From contig NC_081405.1 in the NCBI RefSeq assembly GCF_030272615.1, forward strand, positions 574,027,252-574,091,251: DNA of 64,000 nt, given 5' to 3'. Shown here piece by piece: positions 12,978-22,441 of this stretch; positions within the stretch are counted from its first letter, which is position 1, and each line of letters begins with the position of its first letter. Position numbers and translations under genes: made by a program. The notes under the pieces were generated by a model. The model saw only the letters and a program-made list of their open reading frames with translations, was not told the origin of the DNA and did no database searches. Origin of the DNA: Cryptomeria japonica (taxonomy: Eukaryota; Streptophyta; Pinopsida; Cupressales; Cupressaceae).

Positions 12978-13060
12978 TGTTGCACACTCATTTTACACTG
13001 TCGATTGACTAACCTGTCACTAACACGATGTAGGAAAGGTCTGTTTTGGAGCCAGAATAG
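12978..13060 (-). mobile_element. Partial copy of the 147-bp MITE-like element
   Basis: The sequence from tgttgcacactcattttacac through tcgattgactaac and aggtctg to TTTTGGAGCCAGAATAG matches the half of the complete copy at 46332-46480 that carries this terminus. The opposite terminal repeat is missing. Confidence 0.55.
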
Positions 13061-13609
13061 ACACAGCCTATGTGTTAAGCGTTTTTTGCATCCTTCTTTA
13101 TCAATCCTTAACAAAGTCTAGTTTTTGTGTTGTATTTTAGATGGGGAGAACAAATGAAGCCTTTTTGATAGCATTGGCGATGGATCATAGTCATTATTTC
13201 ATTGCAATTGCAATGAAATATGTTCTACAATGGAATGTCATGAATAATTTATGGCTAAATCATTAGATGGGTTGTACATAGCACAGCGACATATTGAATT
13301 TATATTGCAATGTGGGAATAACAGGTCATGTGTTGGTTGTGTCATTTGTGGTGTATGTTTGGTGTTATTGATAGTGTGAAGAATATCAATTGTGTTGCGA
13401 AAAAGGTTGAGGGAAACTATTGATCTTGATTATGGGTTGCTGGAGCTAAAGGCAGATGATCTCCTGGGTGTTGGTCGCATTTGCTTCCTAGTGACACATG
13501 ACATCGACTTGCCTGTAAGCTAAGTAGTTTTAATGGATTATGCAACATGTAGTATTCCTTGGTGTTGTCATTGTTCAACACTTGTGATAGGAGATCCAAT
13601 TTGTATACC

Positions 13610-14060
13610 CAAAAGAGAGTTGGGCTTTCATATGCGAGACCAGTTTGGCATTCAAATATGAAAGATTCAGGAGTTGGGCTTTCACATTCGGGAGTAGTTG
13701 AGGATTCAAATCTGAAAGAGTTAGGAGTTAGGCTTTCAGATGCGCGACCAGTTGGGGATTCAAATCTGAAAGATTTAGGAGTTGGGATTTCACATCTAGG
13801 ACTAGTTGAGGATTCAAATCTGAAAGAGTCAGGAGTTGGGCTTTCAAATGTGCGACCAGTTGGGGATTCAAATATGAAAGATTCAAGAGTTGGACTTTCA
13901 CATCTAGGACTCATTGAAGATTCAAATCTGAAAGAGTCAGGAGTTGGTCTTTCAGATGCGGGACTAGTTGGGGATCGAAATCTGAAAGATTCAGGAGATG
14001 GGCTTTCAGGTTAGGGACTAGTTGGGGATTCAAATCTGAATGAGTCATGAGTCGGGTCTC
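13610..14060 (+). repeat. 54-bp coding minisatellite (18-residue unit), about 8 copies, A/B alternation
   Basis: The plus frame open at 13559-14014 translates 18-residue units such as GVGLSHLGLVEDSNLKES. Two variants alternate, one with ARPVGDSN and one with LGLVEDSN, so the true period is 108 bp. 54 is a multiple of three, which keeps all frames open and explains the 165-residue ORF on the opposite strand. Either the array was coding or the frame is a by-product of the period. It sits just upstream of other exon-like pieces of the decayed locus. The last unit runs past a stop at 14012. Confidence 0.75.
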
Positions 14061-14197
14061 TAATTTTGAACGCATTGTCAAGTCATCTTCTCAGTGACTG
14101 CACAATCACACTAATAATTATTTATCATTGCATCGTAATTTTTTTCCATCATTGCATGGAATGGTTGCTGGAAGTGGGGACTTATAAGTTGAAATGT

Positions 14198-14198
<1 letters not shown>

Positions 14199-14238
<40 letters not shown>
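14199..14238. repeat. (TA)n microsatellite
   Basis: About 19 TA dinucleotides, just before the acidic exon-like piece. Confidence 0.95.
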
Positions 14239-14239
<1 letters not shown>

Positions 14240-14282
14240 GAATAAAAAGCATCGATGATGTGTGCTATTTTATTTAATAGCA

Positions 14283-14428
14283 TTATGATAGTGGCTCTAC
14301 TAGTGAGGAAGATGAGGCCATTGATAATGTAGATGAGGGAAATTATATTGATGCTCCACGAAGTGAGATTGAAAAAGGGGATGTTCATAGCAAGCACAAG
14401 GAGAGAATAGAGCAGGAGACTAAATGAC
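14283..14428 (+). pseudogene. Acidic exon-like fragment
   Basis: After an acceptor-like TTTATTTAATAG, one frame reads YDSGSTSEEDEAIDN, then NYIDAPRSEIEKG, then a charged HKERIEQETK before a stop at 14426-14428. The composition suggests a disordered nuclear linker. It is too short to identify. The context (54-bp coding repeat before, basic repeats and a DUF8039-like piece after) suggests it belongs to one decayed transposon-type gene. Confidence 0.35.
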
Positions 14429-14538
14429 AATGTGATTCTGTCAGTGCTCACGAATAGGAACAAGGAGGTCCACTATTAGTCACTATATTTTGGATTATCT
14501 TTATAATGCTTGATTAGTGCAAACTTGAATGTGATTCT

Positions 14539-15065
14539 TTGTCTTTGTTGGTTGTGTGCAGTAATAGGCCAATCACAAAAGAAAGCATATTAATGGCAGG
14601 TTGCACTACTTTTGTCTCTTCCATTGTTGTTTTGACAATGGAGGCCATTAGTTTTGGGATCTTGGGAGGCTTAATATGCATAGATCTAGAGAACATCAAC
14701 TTCCATTATTGGGGATTGCATGACAGAGTCATGAACCATGTGGTAGTGGACAATGCAGCGTAAATCATATGAAGAAATCATTGATGTACTTGAAAAAGAG
14801 GGAGTCTAATATCAAATACCAAATCAGTGTATGACACAGTATGCAAAAAAAGAATGTTACTGATCGGGTGTGCATGAAATATGGAAAGAAAACACGTGAT
14901 GAGCTTCCTACTGAATGGAAGGAAGAGATAAAGGAAGCAATGTGAGTGTACGATAACAGTTTGCCTAGGGATGCAAGAATGAAGAGGGTTTTAGAGTTAC
15001 TGGAAAGAAATAATATTGTAACAGAGCTAATTTTTAGTGATCGTATTGTTTTGTAATTTACTAAG
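14539..15065 (+). other. Uncertain coding remnant
   Basis: A 74-residue ORF (14539-14763) and a broken stretch around 14860-15050 (reading KKTRDELPTEWKEEIKEAM) might be worn transposon exons. I recognise no domain. Confidence 0.2.
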
Positions 15066-15119
15066 TTCCTTTAAACATCTGAAGAATGTCTTATTGAGCT
15101 ATCCTATCTTGCTGCCCAA

Positions 15120-15480
15120 AGTTTAAGTGACAGTGCAGGCCATGGCGAGGAGGTTTTGGCATCGAAGGCTAATAGCTAAACAAACATGCCAGTGAATGAG
15201 GCTGCATCTGTTTCATTAGGGAAGCGAAAAAAGAAGAATGTTGCGGAAAAAATAAGGTCGACTTTAGATCCTGAAACAAATGAGGGTGCATTTATTTTGT
15301 CATGGAAGCAAAAAAAGAAGAATGTTGTGGAAAAAACAAGGCAGACTTCACATCCTAAAACAAATGTGCCAGTCAATGAGCCTGCACGTGATTCATCGGG
15401 GAAGCAAGAAAAGAAGAAGGCCGCAGAAAAAACAAGGCCGACTTCAGATGAGGCCATAGATTTATCATCGAAGGTGACTG
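15120..15480 (+). pseudogene. Exon-like fragment with three basic repeats
   Basis: The plus frame contains three similar blocks: GKRKKKNVAEKIRSTLDPETN, SWKQKKKNVVEKTRQTSHPKTN and GKQEKKKAAEKTRPTSD, the last two preceded by GAFIL or NEPARD linkers. The lysine/arginine clusters look like nuclear localisation signals. An in-frame TAG at about 15176 precedes the ATG at 15186. It is a plausible part of the same decayed locus as the DUF8039-like piece 1.2 kb downstream. No enzyme motif is visible. Confidence 0.4.
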
Positions 15481-15689
15481 TTTATTGGCTTGTCCATATG
15501 TGTGTTTTCATTGCATGGTATGCTTTGCACTCCACTGTGTAGTATGTTGACTATTTCATCCATGTCATTGTAGGCCGATATTCATGGGGTCCGTGGAGGG
15601 ATCATGGAGTGTCCCATGGTATTGGATGAAATGGAACGTAGTGTGCCCAAAAAAGAAAGTTGAAAACCTCGGTCGTCTATTAGGTATCA

Positions 15690-16253
15690 GTCTGTTTGGT
15701 CGAAGAAGCTGAAGGAAATGCCGAATAAAAAATTGGGTGCATGTAGTGGCGAGAAGATTGCGGAGCAGTCTCGTGAATTGGGGCAGATGATAGACGATAG
15801 GAGAAAAGAACAGTCAATGCAGTTGCCTAATGATACCATGTGTAGTGTTCCCCAGAAACCAAGTCCAAAATCTTGGATGTTTGTTAGAAGGAAGAAGGTG
15901 AAGGAGACGATGATTGAAAAACTGAGTGAATGCAGTGGCGAGACGATTGCAGAGTAGTCTCCTAAACTAGGCCAGAGGTTGGAGGATAGGTGCAAAGATG
16001 AACAGGTAATGTGGTGCCATTGTGCATTACATGTAGTGCTATATCATCACATGGTGTGTTATACTATAGAGTAACTCTTTTTTGTATGCAATCAGCCGCA
16101 ATATTGAACAAGAAACTTCAGAAGTCTGTTTGGAGGGAGAAGATGAAGGAGACGTTCAATGGACATTCTAGTGCATGCAATGGTGAGAAGATTGTAGAGG
16201 AGTCTAGTGAATTGGGGCAGACATTGGAGGATAAGAGTAGAAATGAACAGGTA
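15690..16253 (+). pseudogene. Exon pair with three copies of a roughly 40-residue repeat
   Basis: Three copies share the pattern KxKET/M, then CSGEKIAEQSRELGQ, then a basic DRRKEQ end. Copies 1 and 2 lie in one stretch (about 15690-16005) and copy 3 at about 16095-16250. Copies 2 and 3 end in GAACAG followed by GTAATG or GTATTG, like splice donors, and copy 3 is preceded by an acceptor-like GCAATCAG. In copy 2 the codon matching CAG of copy 1 (GAG CAG TCT) is TAG (GAG TAG TCT), a direct C-to-T nonsense change. The function is unknown; a charged linker of a transposon protein is the best guess. Confidence 0.45.
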
Positions 16254-16639
16254 TTGGGCTCTTAATTTTCATAACAGGCGGTGAGAGGTAGTGTTATACT
16301 ACGGATCATTTTTTATGTTGTTGTGGTTTGTGTTCGTTATTTGTGTTCCTGTTATTGCCTTAGTCTTGTAAAATTCATCGGCCTTGGTCTAATAGTGTTC
16401 GTCAGCATATGGGTTTAATGTGTACTTACACTCCTGTACAATGTGTCATGTTTTATAGCATAATCTGATAGAAGAAAGCATTGAGAAAGAGTCTAGGGGA
16501 AATGATGATGGATGTACAAATGCAGACTATGACCATGATGGGGGCAACGGGCCGGGAGAGACAACTATTTTAATACTATTGTATTACATTGCCATGAATT
16601 TATTTTCCTATGTTTGATGATCAGGCATAAATAATTCTA

Positions 16640-17277
16640 TTTAAGCGAATGCGTCCACTCGTTACTGATGTTGGCAACCGTGGAAGACAAAGAAGAGTTC
16701 ACCAAATAAGATGCTCACGTTGTTGTTGTTGGAGTTGAAGTCCACCTACTAGTGGATGGGGCATTGGCTAGGGAAGGTGTTGTTGATAGCCTGGGAAAGG
16801 TTGTAATGTGTCATACTATTCCAGTCCCACGAGATTGTGCTAAAGTTTGCATCATGAAAGTTTATGATGCAAATTCCCAGCTACCTCGCCCAGGTCCTTT
16901 TGTCGATGTCTTGTTGGATTCCATAAACTCATGGACGGTGTGGCCTATTGAAGACCTGTTCTATTCCACACCTGCGATAAGTTTCGAAGATGACAAGACC
17001 CCTTCCTCCATCTTCTCATTCCATCATTTAACTTATTTCAATGGAATGAAATAGGTAGCACTCGTATGATGTCGTTCGTATGTGGCAGGATAAAGTTGGT
17101 GAAAGTGTCGAGCCACAAAAAGAGGATGTTAAATGTGGCCCTATGATCAGCAGGGTAAGACAAAGGATACGATCACTTGGCATCACCCCTCCTAAGTTGC
17201 ATAACCATGAGAAGAAGTGTAAAGAATTTTATGGTGCTATCAACTCCATTACACAATCCAAACAACGGAGGCGATAA
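16640..17277 (+). pseudogene. DUF8039-like domain, plant CACTA-associated protein remnant
   Basis: The piece at 16752-17054 reads VVMCHTIPVPRDCAKVCIMK, then VYDANSQLPRPG, then a D-SINSWTVWPIEDL end. The pattern of a valine-rich strand, a conserved Cys, a LP-P motif and a terminal WP is what I associate with the DUF8039 domain found beside plant CACTA (En/Spm) transposase genes. A following piece (17080-17277) is basic and ends SKQRRR, with no intron-free join. The identification is from pattern memory only and needs a profile search. The reading frame is open for about 100 residues, but the flanks are broken. Confidence 0.5.
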
Positions 17278-18186
17278 TATTTTTTGATTTGCGTTGTTGT
17301 TCCTCTTTCCTAATATTTAGAGCGAGATACTGTGGTGGAAGATTAGTCTTGATAGACTATTCAGATGGGATTTGGAGATGTTATATTGAGATGACTTTTA
17401 CCTTACCATAGTTTAAACTCTCTCAATTATTATTTTCATTTTAAATGAGGTGTACTTTATTTTGAAACTTTCCTGCTATTTTAAGTAACATAATTGTAAA
17501 AGCTTAATTTGTTGGACTGTTTCATGGTGATCCTACACCATAAACTACCCTTTAATAACTTCAGAAACCTATCTTTGGTGCGCAATTTTTTTAATAATGA
17601 TAGTGGATGGTAGAATAAAGTCGATGATAGTCATTTTTTATTCAGGTTTTGTTGAAGGTCTCTTACTTATTGCATATGCATAGGTTTTGTTATTGCATAG
17701 CAATAGGGTTCCTGCAACTCTTTTACGTATACAGATCAAGTGGAATGTTTGATTGAAATTGTGAACCATGTACTCATTCCACTATAGCTTAGGACAATTC
17801 AATATACCATTGTTATTGTTTGTTTTTGAACACTGAATCTAAAATGAATTAACAACAAAAAAATAACAAAAAAAAATCAATTAAAAAACAGTAGACTTGT
17901 GTTATAGTTTCATGGTAGATATGTAATAAGTTGGATGCAGGATGAGGAGTGGTGAGTGATGGAGTTATCTTCTCAAAACATGGATTCCCAATTGATAGGT
18001 AACCTGCCACCCAAGTGCCCAGTTTAGTGAACATGTTAACTTTAGTGAACACATTAACTTTTGTATTGTACATAATGTTATTCATGCAAAAATGCAATAG
18101 ATACCTGTTCATTTTGTGTTGGCATAAACTATTGTTTCCTGAATTTTTCATGTTGTCTTGCCTACCTGTCTACTGATAATTCTTTT
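17278..18186. other. Non-coding, AT-rich
   Basis: No credible gene or named repeat seen. Confidence 0.5.
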
Positions 18187-18735
18187 TTGGCATTGTTTGC
18201 AAGGATGGTAATGGGAAGAGCATGGACAGGGAAAAGAAAGGGCATTGAAACATCTGTTTTGGAAAATGGAACACATGCTACAAATTCAAAGGTGAATGGG
18301 ATGCCCGATGTTCTTACCTCTGATGGAGGTTTAGGGAAGTCTGCAAGACAACCACCACCACCCTTTGCAGACTGGAACAATGGGATGGACAAAATTAAGT
18401 TTGATGCCATGTGTGTAGAACTGCTAACACAGAAGGTCGAAATGGACCACGCTAAAAATGAAAGGCTTAAGGGGATTGTTTCTGATCTTGAATGGAGATT
18501 CATTGAAGTGAAAAGGAGATGCAGTGAACTCAATAAGAAATGCATGGAACTCAATAACAATGTCATGGACTTCAATGATTAGAATACAGACCTTGAGCTA
18601 GAAGTGCGTAGACTGCAGATGGTGAATGAGAGACAGGAAGTAGTGCATGAGGTGTGCACTAAAAGAAAAAAAATCATAAGTGACCAGATGCAGGGCATGC
18701 TAGATGCTTGTGCGCAACGTCCTCGGTACTAGAAA
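18187..18735 (+). pseudogene. Coiled-coil protein remnant
   Basis: An open frame from 18187 (131 residues) contains a proline run (RQPPPPFADW) and then a helix rich in E, K and L. A TAG at 18580 is followed in frame by 45 more charged residues ending QRPRY and a TAG near 18730. The preceding ttgtttgcaagg may be an acceptor. It could be the last exon of the 14-17 kb locus. No catalytic motif is visible. Confidence 0.4.
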
Positions 18736-18739
18736 TGAA

Positions 18740-20199
18740 GTTACGATGAGGTGTCTACCTCCATAACCGATGAAGATGATGGGAATGATGTGCCTCCCCT
18801 TACTCTAACCACTGGGGGAAACAAAAGTCATTTAAATACTCAACCTATGCCTCCATAAGAGGCTTGTACTGTTACGAAAGTTTTCTAGATGTATATTGCT
18901 GACCCCTTTTGAATAAAATGTTTGTAGTGGTGCAGACTGTTTGTAATTAGACATATTCTTTCATTTAAGAAAACACTTTATATGCTTCATGAATGGTTAT
19001 TTTTAATAAATGTGATTGACTTCACTTAAACAGCTTCAATGGTTAATGAGTGGTTTCTTGTACACTTTTTCATGTTTTCTGAATGGTTATATGTGGATTT
19101 TCTACATGTCTTGTATGATGAATGGTTTTGGCACTTCTCTTAATGACTTCTGAATCAGTCTTGGTGAACAAATGAGAATGCATGATAGATCAAATTCTCC
19201 TACACTTTAGGCTTTGCTAAACCAAGGTGGGTGAACCTGTACCTGAAACCTAAATCTATAGGTTAAAGGTTTTTATATAGCGGATTTAAAAGAACTAGCA
19301 ATTGTATGATGACAATTTTTCTTAACTTCCACCCTCTTATACTAGTTGCTTATTGAAGACTGAAAAATGCTTATTTATAAATGACTGATTGTAAAAGATA
19401 TTCTTATATGAATTTAAAGTATGCTTCTTTTAATGAATATTGCTCTAAATACCCGATTTAATCACATCAAATCAACAAAAGACCCGTGCCTTCATCCCTA
19501 ATTAATTTCACACCACTTCAGTTGAGAAATCCTATGTATAACCTTGGAGATAGTTCTGATAACTTATTCTTATAACAAGACCATCATTTCAAAGGCATCT
19601 GTATAAGTTGTAATAAGAATATAATATGCATTTTAGTCTTATTGAATTTAACTTCTCTCTAAAAGACCAATAAGACAATCTAAAGTTTGCCAATCAACCC
19701 TTCAAATTGGTATTCAAAATGAAAAATAAACTGAATCACAATTACATAAGATAGCACATCAAATTAATCTAGTAAAATAGATTTATCACAGGGAACTAAT
19801 CAACCATTTGAAAGGTAGATACCATCAGAGATAAAGAAATACTTGATTTTTATATTGAGAGTGAAAGATGAAATCAGTTGGTCTCAACACATATTGTCCT
19901 CTTCCAACTTATTATTTCCAAAAACAACTTGCATAAGTACCACATAGGATATTGTCTTTAAAAAGTAATAGAAAATGAACACCATCCCCTCTTTCCAAAA
20001 AGACCCCCTACATATAAATGAGGATCCAGTTCCATAATGAAAAGGCATACCATTTCATTCGGAATGCAACTAACTAAACCTAAATAAAAACTAAGAAGAT
20101 AACTGACTAAACTAACTTGACTACTGGACTCATTACATAAAAGCATTCGAAAATAATAGTTTAAAATATTTTAGAAAAATTTTAATCTTTAAGGGCCTC
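18740..20199. other. Non-coding, AT-rich
   Basis: I see no gene, structural RNA or clear repeat here beyond simple AT-rich runs. Confidence 0.5.
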
Positions 20200-20972
20200 G
20201 CCACATTATGAATATGCTTCAAGTACTCTACTGATTTGTAGGTGTCTGCATCTTGCATCAGGTTCCTAACAACGATCTCCCATGTGATGAACTTTTCCAT
20301 CTATTCTATAGTCCCCTTTAATTCAACACCATCAATCTAGGCAATATCCAGGGCAGCATTGAGAAGACTTCAACACTCTGAGATCCATTTGTCTTTGTCT
20401 TTAATCTCTCCATTATGATCAATCAACTCTAGGAAACCTTGTTGCACTATCTATTTACATTCATTGTATTAATATTATAATTTTTCATCAAATTCGTTGT
20501 CTTTCGCCAACAATCTTTCTATCTTTTCAATTTCATTGGATTCTGCTTTGGCCATTGTCCTATCATGCAATTTAGTTTCAAATCTATTTTGAATCCTGTT
20601 ATGCAAAACTGCATTGTCAATATTCTTTTGAAAAACCATCCAGAATTTTCTGTGAAAACATTCTAGAGTCTGAGATCTTTTGGTTAGGAATACAGAGCAG
20701 TATCCACTCTTACAATCTGCATTTGTCTGAGTAACTTTTTTATTTTCTTGTTGCAGCTCTTCGCACTTCTTATTCCATTGTGAGTTATCGAGAGAAAGAA
20801 CTAGTGGTACTAGTTGTCCACTTATTATTAGTGTTTCTTCATACACTCCTTTATATTGCTCTCTTTCGCTTACTATCCTGACTATTTGTGCCCTGTTGAA
20901 TTTTGAAACATCAACTCCAATATCTGCAGAAACAATAGGGTCAATCTCCCCTATTAGCACATATTTTTGCAA
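20200..20972 (-). pseudogene. Unrecognised long ORF family, copy 2 (C-terminal third)
   Basis: A 165-residue open piece (20972-20475) begins near GEIDPIVSADIGVDVSKFNRA, which aligns without gaps to GEIDPMVTTEMGIDLSKLNKA in copy 3. The match continues past the TAA at 20475: IVQQGFLELID, LLNAALDIA, MEKFITWEIVVRN and YLKHI correspond to IIQYGFPSVVD, LLSATLNIA, LENFVTLEVAVRD and YLSHI in copy 3. The extension is interrupted by TAA, TAA, TAG, TGA, TAG and TAG, with no frameshift. The protein is helical and charged, probably coiled coil. The N-terminal two thirds are absent; the copy runs head-to-head with copy 3 across the 21.0-22.4 kb repeat block. Confidence 0.65.
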
Positions 20973-21309
20973 AATATTTTTATGCTATTTAATGATGTAT
21001 TCTACGTATATTTCTATCATAACAGCATTTACTATTGGGTTGTATGTGTAGAAGCTATGTTGCAGCATCAGAAAAATCCAACTGTGACCCGTTTTCTAAA
21101 TGGACAAGTATCACTTGGGCATGTGAAGGGTTGGCACTGAGTGGGGACTACATGAAGAAGTTTCATTATGACAATATTGGGATCCTTATAAGAGTATTTT
21201 TGCAAATGATAGAGATTGGGCTTGTGTGATGGAATATGACATTTTATTAGCACATATGAAGTCTCCATGGAAGATTGGAAGCATTAGCATTCATGAAGAG
21301 CAACTTAAT

Positions 21310-22260
21310 TTGCATGATTTTTAAATTTGAGTTATCGGTATAAGTTACACCGATAAGACCGCCTAGTCAAAACAATGGAATGATCTATCAGTGTAACCCA
21401 AACCGACCACTCTAAAGGAGAGCTAAAAAGAAGTTCATAATGGAAGGTGACTCGGTGTGCTGATATGAGGAGATGACTTTATCAGAGCGACCTTCACCGA
21501 GGAGCAATCATGAAGAAGGGTTCATAGACATAACATTTGCTATCAGAGGCATGAGAAAAGTGTTATGTCGATAGCTGATGAGGCTATTGGTATAACTTAC
21601 ACCGATGAAGGAGAATGTAGAGTGGATACTTTGAAGTCAATGGGATATTAGAAAGTGTAAAATATAGCTACCCCAATATGCAATAGAATGGATATCATGG
21701 CGGATGGAAATGAGGTTTCATCAGGATAGCCTACACCGAAAGAAGTGACTAGGAAAGTAACAAGGTGAAGTCATCGGGATAACATCGGCTAATCGAAAGA
21801 AGACATTTTCTACTACGTCGATACCTGATGAGGAAGTTGAGGTAGTTGCTAAGAAGGAGACCTCATCGGGGGAACATAGGCCGATAGACAAGAATAACAT
21901 AAAGATAGACAAGATGGAGCCTCATCTCATTGGGTCATCAGAGAAACATAAGATAGGTTGTCCCAACACCTGATAAGCTTTGCAACATGATGAATAAGAA
22001 GGAGGATTTATTGAGATAGGTCAGGTTCAGCGGAATGAAAGAAAAATGACTATGCCGAAGCCCGATGGATTGATCAGGGAAACCTATGCCGACCAGAGAG
22101 ACAGAAAGCTGCATAATCATTTCATGTACAAATTGGAAAAGTGAACAATATGGGTACCGCCAAATAATTGAATCATCGAGAAGAGTTATGCCGATTAGCC
22201 ATTGTAAAATCTGATTCTAAATGGATCGGCCTGTCATTATTAAATGCAGATAATGGGTAG
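21310..22260. repeat. Hairpin-rich 'atcggtataag' repeat block, left
   Basis: Degenerate repeats of words such as ttatcggtataagttacac followed by cgataag, a near-perfect hairpin (TTATCGGT against ACCGATAA), and tgatgaggctattggtataac. The reverse complement of 21540-21605 matches 26045-26100 closely, so this block and the one at 25.8-26.25 kb flank copy 3 in inverted orientation. Confidence 0.6.
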
Positions 22261-22324
22261 GTCTGTGTTCGCACAAGGAAAATCATAGCAGGATTTCAAT
22301 TGAGTAAATGCTTCTAATGTGTAA

Positions 22325-22337
22325 AATATATATATGG
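22325..22337 (+). promoter_or_regulatory. TATA-like box upstream of copy 3
   Basis: AATATATATATGGG about 110 bp before the ATG at 22442. AT-rich surroundings make a chance match possible. Confidence 0.3.
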
Positions 22338-22441
22338 GACTTTGTAAAAGGAATTTGCATAATAAATTGAAGCGAACAGATAGATTCAACTGAAATTGAA
22401 CTTTAGAGAATTGAATTTCAGAAGGCTTGAAAGATTCAAAT

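Noticed and set aside
13417-13914. 165-residue minus ORF of FESPTP-like repeats
   Set aside because: Antisense reading of the 54-bp repeat array.
13559-14060. CRISPR-like or spacer array at the 54-bp repeat
   Set aside because: No conserved-repeat/unique-spacer alternation; the whole unit is repeated.
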